A stretch of 64,000 bases of DNA from an uncultured Bacteroidales bacterium. Lineage in GTDB: Bacteria > Bacteroidota > Bacteroidia > Bacteroidales > UBA932. A model generated the notes under the pieces. That model was given only the letters and a program-made list of their open reading frames with translations, had not been told where the DNA came from and searched no databases. The stretch spans positions 36,629 through 100,628 of the forward strand of contig UQMB01000010.1 in NCBI GenBank assembly GCA_900541925.1. Direction: 5' to 3'. Shown piece after piece: positions 35,279-43,233 of this stretch (its first letter is position 1; each line of letters begins with the position of its first letter). Both the position numbers and the translations under genes were made by a program.

Positions 35279-38014
35279 ATGAATGTTCTGCTCTCGGTGC
35301 TCGCTGCAGCTTTGCAGCTTTTCTCCTTGTCGGGATCCGTCAGGGATGCTGCCGATTCCTCCCCTCTGTCAGCGGCGGCGGTGACCGTGCATAAGGGAGG
35401 GCAGACATTCAGATGGGCTGTCGCAGGGGATGACGGCCGCTATGTCATAAGCGGCCTTCCCGCAGGGGAATATGTCGTCAAGGTGTCCTATATGGGATAT
35501 CTTCCTGTCTCCAGGACGCTTGTTCTCGATAAGGACATGTCCATCTCCTTCAGGCTCGCTCTTGATACCGAGCAGCTTAAGGAAGTGGTTGTGACAGCCA
35601 TAGAGAATCGCGGTGTTACGTCTTCCACGAGAATAGGGGTCGATGCCATCGCGCACATCCAGCCGTCAAGTTTTGCTGATATACTCGAACTGATGCCTGG
35701 CGGAATGGCAAAAGACCCTTCGCTGAGCAGTCCGCAACTCATCAATCTGCGCTCTGCAAATGCCTTGACAGACAGAGACTACGCGACTTCGGCTCTGGGA
35801 ACCCGTTTTATAGTGGACGGCAGGCCGCTGGGCAACGATGCCAACCTTCAGTCCACGCCTGCCTATAGCAGCTACGGGAGCAGCCATGTCAATTACGGGA
35901 CGGACATGCGTGAGATTAGCACGGAGGACATCGAGAATGTCGATATTGTCCGCGGTATCGCCTCCGTCCGATACGGTGATCTCACAAGCGGTCTTGTCAA
36001 CATAGTCCGTAAGAGGGGCGGCAGCGATCTGCATGCCCGCTTCAAGTCGGACATGAAAAGCAAACTCTTCTATCTTGGCAAGGGTTTCGAGTGGGGGAAC
36101 AAGCCTGACAGAACCACACTCAATGGCAGCGTCAATTTCCTTGACTCCCGCGCGGACCCGCGCCAGACCCGCCAGAACTGGAAGCGCCTGACCGCCAGCT
36201 TCAGGGCAGGGAAGGACATGAGCGGCGAGAGGTTCAGCCGACAACTCACAGCCAACCTCGACTATACCGGGTCTTTCGACAACCAGAAGTCCGATGTGGA
36301 TCTGGACATCACCGAAGGCGGTATGCCGATAGAGACTTACAGCTCTGCATACAACAAGTTTTCCCTCAGCGGCTGCTATGCCCTCAGGGCTCTCGGAGAC
36401 TCTTCGTTCTTCCGTTCACTGGAGGCGCACGCATCGCTCACCTATGAGCGTGACCTGATAGACCGTTGGAAGCACAATGCCCTTGGCAAGGCCACTCCGG
36501 TCTCCACATCGCTTGAGCCGGGAGAACATGACGCCGTGATAATTCCGGCAAAGTATGATGCGACGCTCCAGGTGGACGGACGCCCGTTCTATATGTTCTT
36601 CAGCGCATCGGCCATGTTTTCAAGAGGCGTCCATAAGATTCAGGCCGGCACGGAGTGGAATATGGACAAGAACTTCGGGCGCGGCACCATCTTCGATACC
36701 TCCAGACCGTTCTCGACAAGCATGGGGGTACGCCCGAGGCCGTACAGCGCAATCCCGGCCACTCACCAGTTCTCCGTCTTCGCGGAAGATCATGTTTCCA
36801 AGTCTCTCGGCCCTGTCACCTTGGACTGGGTGCTTGGTCTGCGTGCCGAGATTATGGCCGGGGCCGGCAGCGGTTATGAAGTCAACATGAAGCCGTATCT
36901 CGATCCGCGCACCAATCTCAGGATTGCTCTCCCGACCATCCTGCTTGGCGGGCGCAAGCTTGATTATGGAGTATATGGCGGTATCGGACGGCATACCAAG
37001 TTCCCTACTATGGACATGCTTTTCCCTGATCCGATATACGGGGACATCACCCAGATGAACTACTGGCCGGTGGAGGAAAAACTCAGGAGGGTCAATCTGC
37101 TTGTATACCGGATTGACCCGACCAACACCTCTCTTCTGCCCGCAAGTAACCTCAAGTGGGAGATCGGCGCGGACGCTGACTGGAACGGCTGCTCATTCTC
37201 GATAGACTGGTTCCGCGAGGATATGACTTCCGGTTTCCGTTACGCCTATGAGTACCTTTCCGTCATCGCCAAGAAATACGACACATCAGCCATAGACAAG
37301 TCGGCGCTGGCCGGGCCTCCTTCACTTGAGGGGCTCCCTTACCAGAACGACACCACCCTTACGGCCTACAGTTTCACCACCAATGGTAGCCGTACCCTCA
37401 AACAGGGCCTTGAGTTCAGCTTCAGCACCCGCAGGATCAAGGCCATCAACACCAGGATCACGGCCAACGGGGCATGGCTCCGCACCGAATACATGAACAG
37501 CCAGCCCGAGTACTATCGCCCGAATGTCATGATAAGCGGTAAGCCGTATCCGTATATAGGCATTTATGAGATGAATGACGGGAACTTCTATGATTCACTT
37601 GTCACGAACCTGATGCTTGACACGCAGATCCCCAGTCTCGGGCTTATCTTCTCGACATCGTTCCAATGCAAGTGGTTCTCCGGCCGCCGGTCGATGCCCG
37701 AGAGCAAGTACCCGGACTCATACCTTGACAAAGCCGGGACGGTGTACCCCTTCGATGCCGCTGTGGCGGAGGGTGACGCGGTGCTGCGCCATTTGATCAG
37801 GGATTATACTGAGTCCCTTTACCAGTACCAGCGGACACCGTTCGCGATGAATGTCAATTTGAAAGTGAGCAAGAGGCTCTATCGTGACAAAGTGTCCTGC
37901 TCGCTGTATGTCAACAAGATATTTGATGTGACTCCCGATTATCGGCGAGGTGATGCCCTGGTGCGCCGGAGCGTGACTCCGTATTTCGGGATGGAACTTG
38001 ATTTCAAGATATGA
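35279..38014 (+). CDS. TonB-dependent outer membrane receptor with carboxypeptidase-like N-terminal domain
   Basis: The protein of about 911 residues begins with a signal peptide (MNVLLSVLAAALQLFSLSG). A carboxypeptidase-regulatory domain (about 20-105, GLPAGEYVVKVSYMGYLPVSRTL) and a plug (KEVVVTAIENRGVTSSTRIG, VDIVRGIASVRYGDLTSGLVNIV) follow, then a barrel ending VTPYFGMELDFKI. It lacks the SusC-type signature and has no SusD partner, so it resembles siderophore, vitamin or metal-complex receptors more than glycan importers. The stop overlaps the next gene by 4 nt. It heads a four-gene operon divergent from the ABC-DUF4857 operon. Confidence 0.9.
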   Translation: MNVLLSVLAAALQLFSLSGSVRDAADSSPLSAAAVTVHKGGQTFRWAVAGDDGRYVISGLPAGEYVVKVSYMGYLPVSRTLVLDKDMSISFRLALDTEQLKEVVVTAIENRGVTSSTRIGVDAIAHIQPSSFADILELMPGGMAKDPSLSSPQLINLRSANALTDRDYATSALGTRFIVDGRPLGNDANLQSTPAYSSYGSSHVNYGTDMREISTEDIENVDIVRGIASVRYGDLTSGLVNIVRKRGGSDLHARFKSDMKSKLFYLGKGFEWGNKPDRTTLNGSVNFLDSRADPRQTRQNWKRLTASFRAGKDMSGERFSRQLTANLDYTGSFDNQKSDVDLDITEGGMPIETYSSAYNKFSLSGCYALRALGDSSFFRSLEAHASLTYERDLIDRWKHNALGKATPVSTSLEPGEHDAVIIPAKYDATLQVDGRPFYMFFSASAMFSRGVHKIQAGTEWNMDKNFGRGTIFDTSRPFSTSMGVRPRPYSAIPATHQFSVFAEDHVSKSLGPVTLDWVLGLRAEIMAGAGSGYEVNMKPYLDPRTNLRIALPTILLGGRKLDYGVYGGIGRHTKFPTMDMLFPDPIYGDITQMNYWPVEEKLRRVNLLVYRIDPTNTSLLPASNLKWEIGADADWNGCSFSIDWFREDMTSGFRYAYEYLSVIAKKYDTSAIDKSALAGPPSLEGLPYQNDTTLTAYSFTTNGSRTLKQGLEFSFSTRRIKAINTRITANGAWLRTEYMNSQPEYYRPNVMISGKPYPYIGIYEMNDGNFYDSLVTNLMLDTQIPSLGLIFSTSFQCKWFSGRRSMPESKYPDSYLDKAGTVYPFDAAVAEGDAVLRHLIRDYTESLYQYQRTPFAMNVNLKVSKRLYRDKVSCSLYVNKIFDVTPDYRRGDALVRRSVTPYFGMELDFKI

Positions 38015-38403
38015 GAAAATCAGTGTTTGTCCTGGCCGTGATTGTCGTTTCTGCCTGTCTCGTCTCATGTGGCAAGGCATCTGAAGACATTTATTCCGTG
38101 GTGACTCTGAGGGCCTCCGCCGGTGATGTCAGCCTGGTGGCTATTAAGGTGGACAATGCCTTGGAAGGCAATTTCTTCCGCAATCTCAACACTGGCGAAG
38201 AGTATGAATATCCCTTGTTTACCAACGGTTCATGCACGCTCAGAGTCCTCAAGGGAGTGTATGTTTTTGCGTTTGACGGGAGCGCCACACTTCCTGATGG
38301 CACTATAAGGAGAGTCAGGTGCTACGCGCACCGCTCTCCAAATGATTCGGTCAATATACTCGGGAATGAGATTACCCTCGAATTCGATCTCCTGTTGCTA
38401 TGA
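38011..38403 (+). CDS. Small lipoprotein of the TonB cassette
   Basis: The 130-residue protein has a lipoprotein signal (VVSACLVSCGK, Cys about 20) and a short beta-rich mature part of about 110 residues with no family I recognise. Both ends overlap neighbours by 4 nt (ATGA), which implies strict translational coupling with the receptor and the barrel protein. It probably works at the outer membrane with them. Confidence 0.8.
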   Translation: MRKSVFVLAVIVVSACLVSCGKASEDIYSVVTLRASAGDVSLVAIKVDNALEGNFFRNLNTGEEYEYPLFTNGSCTLRVLKGVYVFAFDGSATLPDGTIRRVRCYAHRSPNDSVNILGNEITLEFDLLLL

Positions 38404-39905
38404 GAAAGTGTTTGACCATGATATTCGCCGTCATGGCGGCGTTTGAGGTGCAGGCTCAGGACAGTCTGTCCGTCAACGAGCGCACCATTCTGCACTTTGA
38501 TCATCTTGCTGCCGCCGGCAACGCTTCTGCCATGCGGTTCGCTCCGTCTTACGGACTTCTTTCCCCGTACGCATCCTTTTCTTCGGCCTCGGCGTCGTTT
38601 GACTTCCGACAGGAGAGCAAGGCCGTTGTCCTCGAGGATGGGGACGGCCTGAGGCAAGGCCGCTTTGACGCCGGCACATTTCTGCGGCTCAAGGGTGGTT
38701 CGGCTGTCAGCGGAGCGGTCTGCTACCGCAGGGCCGTCAAAAACAATGTCTTGCTCAATGAGACTGCGGATTTTGAACTCCTGCAGCCTTATGTGCTTGT
38801 GGATACCGTCGGAGGAAATCTCCAGAACGAGTCCTATTCCTTCCGTGGCGAATGGATGCGCAGGGCAGGCAATGCAGTGTATTCACTCGGCGGCAGCTAC
38901 AGGGCTGTACACGAGTACCGCAGCTTCGACCCGCGTCCACGCAACATATCATCCGACTTCAAGGCCGGCGCTTCGCTTGGGCTTGTCCTTCCGGGAGGGA
39001 GTCTGATCGGCTTCGCTTCCTATCGCAGGTACAATCAGGACCAGAATGTGACCTTTGTCAGCAACAAAGGGGCCAACACCACGCTTTTTCATGCAACGGG
39101 GCTTGGGCGGGATTATTGGCGCTTCCGCAGCACCGGGATTTTTGCCGCGACGCGTTATGCCGGGCGGGGGTTCTCCGCCGGAGTGGTTGGAAGCGCGGCA
39201 AGGGGGAGTCTGACAGGCGGGATTTCGTATGAGTGGCTTTCCGTCACCAGATATCTTTCTAACCAGAATGATGCTCCGCTCACCAGTCTGGCGACCGGGA
39301 GGCTGAGCGCTTTTGCTGCTTGGAAGCCGTCAGGCACGGCGGCACTTGAAGCAAAAGTAAACCATGAGAGGAGAGACGGGGTGGAAAACGTCATTGACTG
39401 CGCAGCATCTGGAGTATATCGGAACCTGCTCTCAATAGGCATGTACAGCCGAGACCGTCTGTCGGCGTCACTGTCTGCCGTGTTGCAGTTCGCGCGTGAT
39501 TATGGTTTTTGGCAGATATTGCCTGCCATCGCATATTCCGGAGTATCGGAAGCATACCTGTACCCTGAGTCAAACATGTCCGCCACCTCCGTTGACGCCA
39601 CATGCGGGGCCGGATTCTGTACGGTCAGGAAGGCTTGGATATATAATGTACAAGCATATGTGGGGTATTGCACCTTTCCTGAGAGCGAGTCTTCCCTGCA
39701 ATGTATGGACAGTCGCATCTTGCGGGTCTGCGCAGACAAATATGCCTTCCAGTCTACAGATTTCGCGCACCTTTCAATGCAGGCCATGATACAACGCGAG
39801 CTTGGCCGGCAGTTCGCAATCTTCTCCAGACTTTACGCATCGGCTGCGCTGCGCTCCCCGGAGGTGGCTGCCGGCGTAAGTCTTTCAATAGGAATTTCTT
39901 ATTAG
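38400..39905 (+). CDS. DUF6850-type outer membrane beta-barrel protein
   Basis: The 501-residue protein has a signal peptide (AFEVQAQ) and alternating amphipathic strands with many aromatic residues throughout, ending in a barrel-like SIGISY. Features such as HLAAAGNASAMRFAPSYGLLSPYASF resemble DUF6850, which in Bacteroides is found beside TonB receptors and DUF4876 proteins. Function is unknown; it could be a second pore or an anchor for the receptor complex. It overlaps the small lipoprotein gene by 4 nt and is followed by the DUF4876 gene after 19 nt. Confidence 0.75.
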   Translation: MRKCLTMIFAVMAAFEVQAQDSLSVNERTILHFDHLAAAGNASAMRFAPSYGLLSPYASFSSASASFDFRQESKAVVLEDGDGLRQGRFDAGTFLRLKGGSAVSGAVCYRRAVKNNVLLNETADFELLQPYVLVDTVGGNLQNESYSFRGEWMRRAGNAVYSLGGSYRAVHEYRSFDPRPRNISSDFKAGASLGLVLPGGSLIGFASYRRYNQDQNVTFVSNKGANTTLFHATGLGRDYWRFRSTGIFAATRYAGRGFSAGVVGSAARGSLTGGISYEWLSVTRYLSNQNDAPLTSLATGRLSAFAAWKPSGTAALEAKVNHERRDGVENVIDCAASGVYRNLLSIGMYSRDRLSASLSAVLQFARDYGFWQILPAIAYSGVSEAYLYPESNMSATSVDATCGAGFCTVRKAWIYNVQAYVGYCTFPESESSLQCMDSRILRVCADKYAFQSTDFAHLSMQAMIQRELGRQFAIFSRLYASAALRSPEVAAGVSLSIGISY

Positions 39906-39924
39906 TAATCATAGTTTTAGTAAA

Positions 39925-41370
39925 ATGAAAAAGTATCTTATCATCCCGCTTGCCGCCCTGCTTTTGGCTGCTTGCGAAAAAGAAAAGGAGGCTCCGGCTC
40001 TCACCATCGAGCCGGTGAGCCTTGAGTTTACAGCCGAGGGAGGCAGCCGGACTCTGACTGTCAAGTCCAATCGCGACTGGACCCTCACCACCGATGGGGC
40101 TGACTGGTATACCGTCTCTCCGAAGGAGGGAAGCGGTGACGGGGAGGTTACGGTGACCCTTGGCAGGTATACCGAAGCTGCGGCCCGTTCCGCACAACTG
40201 ACATTCCGGGCTGACGGACTGGTAAAGACCGCGGCTATCCTGCAGAATCGCCCGGAAACCCCGAAAGACCCGACCGAGCTCAGTTTCAATGTGCGTGCCT
40301 ATGCACAGGATTTCAGTGTCCCTGCTCCTAAGGGCTTTACCTACAAGACTTCAGTAGAGGGGGAGGGAGTGACCGTCGTCTCCAGTGATGAGGAGAAGAT
40401 TGTCCTGCATTTCGATGCCAACACCACCTCCGACTACCGCGTGGCCACGCTTACCGTTACCACCACCGACGACATCCAGCTTGAGAAGGCTGTCCTCCGC
40501 CAGAGCTGGAGGAATGTTGAACCTGGCGAACTCCTGATTGATGAGGTGTTCTTCTCAGGATTCACCATCCCTGAATCCGACAACTCGGATTCATCGGATG
40601 GCGACCAGTACTTCAAACTCACCAACACGACAGGAGAGACTCTCTATGCTGACGGGGTGATGATCGCCCTTTCGGAGACTTATTCGCAGGTGTCATCCAC
40701 AGGCGCTTATTGGGCCTATCCTGATCTTCCGGACGGAGTTGGAGTCAGTACGCTTTATGTGATACCGGGCACGGGACAGGACGTGGCCATCGAGGCCGGC
40801 AAGTCCATCGTCATTGCCATCAACGCCCAGAACTTCCAGACCGAGAACGGTGCCGGCTGCGACCTGAGCAAGGCGGACTTCGAGTTCTTCGATGACGGGA
40901 GTGAATATTATCCTGACACAGATAACCCTGATGTACCTAATCTTGTCAACTGGTTCAAGTCATCCTGGAGTATCACTGCTCTCCATGACAGGGGATATGA
41001 GAGCTATGCCATAGCTGTAGCCCCTGCCGGAACCACTTCCGAGAGTTTCATGAAGGATCATCCATGGGAAGGCAAGAGGGTGATGGATTTCAACGGATAC
41101 CACTTCGAGAAAGAAATCACCGATGCCTACATCATCCCTAACTCTTGGGTGCTTGATGCTGTCAACGGGGCTGTCGTCGAAGGACTCGGAACCCTCGCAT
41201 TCAACGCTACCGTAGATGCCGGCTACACCAATGTCTCCACCATCGACCGCGACCCTGAGCGCTTCGGCAAGTCAGTGCTCCGCAAACGCGATGCCGACGG
41301 CAAGATCGTGGACACCAACAACTCCACCAACGATTTCACTGTCAGTGTTCCTCCGACAATGAAGAAGTAA
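39925..41370 (+). CDS. BACON/DUF4876-type surface lipoprotein
   Basis: The 481-residue protein has a lipoprotein signal (ALLLAACEKE), a BACON-like Ig domain (about 28-115: TAEGGSRTLTVKSNRDWTL, WYTVSPKEGSGDGEVTVTL), a second Ig-like segment (about 120-195) and a C-terminal region (about 205-480) like DUF4876, beginning ELLIDEVFFSGF. It is the last gene of the receptor operon and probably sits on the outer surface. BACON domains often bind glycan or glycoprotein, but the substrate here is unknown. Repeat copy 2 begins 17 nt after its stop codon. Confidence 0.78.
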   Translation: MKKYLIIPLAALLLAACEKEKEAPALTIEPVSLEFTAEGGSRTLTVKSNRDWTLTTDGADWYTVSPKEGSGDGEVTVTLGRYTEAAARSAQLTFRADGLVKTAAILQNRPETPKDPTELSFNVRAYAQDFSVPAPKGFTYKTSVEGEGVTVVSSDEEKIVLHFDANTTSDYRVATLTVTTTDDIQLEKAVLRQSWRNVEPGELLIDEVFFSGFTIPESDNSDSSDGDQYFKLTNTTGETLYADGVMIALSETYSQVSSTGAYWAYPDLPDGVGVSTLYVIPGTGQDVAIEAGKSIVIAINAQNFQTENGAGCDLSKADFEFFDDGSEYYPDTDNPDVPNLVNWFKSSWSITALHDRGYESYAIAVAPAGTTSESFMKDHPWEGKRVMDFNGYHFEKEITDAYIIPNSWVLDAVNGAVVEGLGTLAFNATVDAGYTNVSTIDRDPERFGKSVLRKRDADGKIVDTNNSTNDFTVSVPPTMKK

Positions 41371-41380
41371 GCGTCAATAC

Positions 41381-41428
41381 CTGCTTTTCAACGAAGGAGC
41401 CTACAGGTTGACGATACTTCTGCTGTAG
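41381..41428 (+). pseudogene. Detached C-terminal tail of an accessory lipoprotein
   Basis: These 16 codons read LLFNEGAYRLTILLL and a stop, closely matching the end of the lipoprotein at 30888-31793 (FLNDGAYRLTILLP). No upstream part of such a gene is present; the frame is preceded by unrelated sequence after the DUF4876 stop. It appears to be the end of a lost paralogue carried with the repeat. Confidence 0.65.
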
Positions 41429-41965
41429 TCGCCTGTAGATCGGGTTGGTTTTTCGAGAAGAGGTCGACCACAAGGTCGGCCTCGACCCGTAAATGGCCGA
41501 ATCTCTTGCGGCAGGAGTCCACGCTCAGAGTTTGTTGTTGATGCGGGCGGTGGCGGATAAGATCTTTACACAGACCTGATTAAAGGTTTTGCCTGTCCCG
41601 ATATGCGGACAGGTAATATCGTCATCTGCTTGTTTGTCAGCGTCTTGCCTGTCACCGCCCTTGTGTTGTGGTTGCAGTGCCGGGGCTGGTAGCCACCTGC
41701 GATGCTTTTGTGTTGAGCAGGTGGCTGCCAGCCCCGGCGCCTGCCTTGCCGTCAGCCTTGCCGCGAGCGCCTGCCTTGCCGTCAGCCCAGCCGCGAGCCC
41801 AGCCGTCTACCTTGCCACCCCGGCACCACCCCATCAGGAACCTTTCTGCGGCCCGAGGTTTAGAATACCCAGGACGGCGATTCCGTACGGCAGGGCAGGG
41901 CTTTCCCGTACCAAACGGGTTCTCATGATTAGTTGGTGCGGGAAAGAGGGGTTTCCCGTACCAAA
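41388..41965. repeat. 578-bp direct repeat, copy 2
   Basis: Copy of 31753-32330 in the same orientation, with the same hairpins (41460-41483, 41592-41613, 41679-41738) and tandem repeat. It fills nearly all of the 623-base gene-free stretch 41371-41993. Together the copies bracket the ABC-DUF4857 and TonB-DUF6850-DUF4876 operons. A long frame inside both copies is rich in Ala, Ser, Cys and Pro and is not believed to be coding. Confidence 0.95.
41679..41738. repeat. Long hairpin with conserved loop, copy 2
   Basis: Identical to the hairpin at 32044-32103: 22-bp stem and 16-nt loop with GCTTTTGTGTTGA. Confidence 0.8.
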
Positions 41966-41993
41966 ATGATTTGTTGTACTGCTGCCGCGCCTG

Positions 41994-42569
41994 TCAGAAT
42001 GTGGCGGAAATCGCACGCACCGCAGCGGACGCATCCTCTATTTTTGCTTCCACCTCTTCCGGTGAGAGGTAGTCGAGATTCCAAGCCGCCACGGTCGTGA
42101 CATCTCCCAGGCCCCACAGCGAAGACAGAGCCTGCAGATAGGAACTTCCTTGATCCAGAGGGCTGCCGTCCGCGATGTCCATCCCCCTTGTGCAGATGTA
42201 CATCACCCTTCTGCACCGGCACAGTCCCGTGCAGGTATTCCCGTTGTCCGTGAATGTTATGCCGTAGAGGGACATGTTCTCGAAGAACGCTTTCAGCACA
42301 GCCGGGAAGCTCATGTCCCAGAACGGAGCCGCGATCACGAGCCTGTCCGCGGAAGCGATTTTCCTCGCCAGGACCGCAGCGGATTCCGGGATAGCCCCTG
42401 AGTTCCTCTCCGCGAGAGTTTCCGGTGTGAGCGGCGGCAGTCCGACGGCATTGACATCGATGCATTCCATATCATACCTTGACGAAAGCGCTTCTTTCGC
42501 CGCGTTCAGAATCCTTCTTGTCCGGGACTCCGCCCTCATGCAGGAGTCGATGATTATCAGTTTGTCCAT
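41994..42569 (-). CDS. Flavodoxin-fold NAD(P)H oxidoreductase (azoreductase/quinone-reductase type)
   Basis: The 191-residue protein fits the Flavodoxin_2 family: an N-terminal phosphate-binding region (IIIDSCMRAESRTRRILNAA), the central APFWDMSFPAVLKAFFENMSLYGITF that holds the flavin, and ICTRGM. Members reduce azo compounds, quinones or other electrophiles with NAD(P)H using FMN. It stands alone, downstream of repeat copy 2 and between it and the rhamnose region. A -7-like box TAAATTTG is seen on the minus strand at 42574-42581. Confidence 0.82.
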   Translation of the reverse strand: MDKLIIIDSCMRAESRTRRILNAAKEALSSRYDMECIDVNAVGLPPLTPETLAERNSGAIPESAAVLARKIASADRLVIAAPFWDMSFPAVLKAFFENMSLYGITFTDNGNTCTGLCRCRRVMYICTRGMDIADGSPLDQGSSYLQALSSLWGLGDVTTVAAWNLDYLSPEEVEAKIEDASAAVRAISATF

Positions 42570-42573
42570 TCTG

Positions 42574-42581
42574 CAAATTTA
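42574..42581 (-). promoter_or_regulatory. Candidate -7 box of the flavodoxin-fold reductase gene
   Basis: The minus strand reads TAAATTTG, 4 nt before the ATG at 42569. It abuts the inverted-repeat end at 42581-42604, so a promoter created or carried by that element is possible. Confidence 0.35.
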
Positions 42582-42604
42582 GTAATCGTTAAAGAATAAT
42601 CTGC
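42581..42604. repeat. Third copy of the palindromic element's end sequence
   Basis: This 24-nt sequence matches the end at 43218 (minus strand) at about 21 of 24 positions, starting with 13 identical bases (AGTAATCGTTAAA). It points toward 43218, so 42581-43218 is itself bounded by inverted repeats. It overlaps the likely promoter of the flavodoxin-fold reductase gene. Confidence 0.55.
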
Positions 42605-42688
42605 CGCCTTAATCAAGTGAAACTGCCGTTTTTGTGAAATGTCGCTTGCCTTGGATGTTCCGCTTGTTCGTCCGGCATCCCTGTCATG

Positions 42689-43039
42689 TCAGTGTGTTGA
42701 CTGGGGATTCTCCGGCAGCATCTGTTTCTTCCTGGTCAGGAAGGCCTGGAGGAGATAGATGAGCGCGATAACGACGCCGACTGCATAAGGTGACGTTCCC
42801 GCTGCTGAGGCTATAGGGGAGACGATCAATGGTGAGACGAACTGGCCTGTATAAAGTGCGGCAGAAAGGAGCGGCATCACGGTAGTGGCTGCTTCTTTGC
42901 CGGCCTTGACGCTTCCTATGGTGTTCAGGTATGGGACGCCGCTGCCGTTGGCGATGCCGATGAGGGCGGAACCGGCCAGCAGACAAGCTATACCGCCGCA
43001 TGCTGCCAGGCAGATACAAAAAAGAGGGGCGGCCGGTCT
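42689..43039 (-). pseudogene. C-terminal remnant of an MFS transporter
   Basis: About 110 codons match the last four membrane segments of a major facilitator transporter: GSALIGIANGSGVPYLNTIG, VMPLLSAALYTGQFVSPLIV, and a final AVGVVIALIYLLQAFLTRKK. The reading frame extends upstream to 43198, but those residues are not MFS-like and run through a terminator and the palindromic element, so the first eight or so segments are missing. It is probably the leftover of a gene broken by insertion or deletion and no longer expressed. Confidence 0.7.
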
Positions 43040-43052
43040 GGCTGTCCCTCTT
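43018..43052 (-). terminator. Rho-independent terminator on the minus strand
   Basis: On the minus strand AAGAGGG (43046-43052) pairs with CCCTCTT (43022-43028) and is followed by a T run (43018-43023). It lies downstream of rhaT, past the palindromic element, and would end rhamnose-operon transcripts. Confidence 0.6.
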
Positions 43053-43057
43053 CTTTT

Positions 43058-43218
43058 AGTAAGCGGCAAAAAATAAGTTGCCGTAGATTTGGCAAAGATT
43101 TTTGAGGATAGATTTCTTTTTGAAGAAGGAGTGTGCCGGTGGCACATGACTGATGAAAAAAGGAATATTGACCAAAAAGATTGCCAAAGGTGATGCAACT
43201 TATTTTTTAACGATTACT
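43058..43218. mobile_element. 161-bp palindromic MITE-like element
   Basis: The ends (43058-43081 and 43195-43218) are 24-bp inverted repeats with three mismatches, and the similarity continues inward to about 47 nt on each side. The exact centre (43138) is a small GTGCC-ggt-GGCAC hairpin. No gene is present inside. This symmetry fits a miniature inverted-repeat element or a long RNA hairpin. A clear target-site duplication was not found. It lies 15 nt after the rhaT stop and next to the truncated MFS gene. Confidence 0.6.
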
Positions 43219-43233
43219 TAGTCAAGCAGAGCC

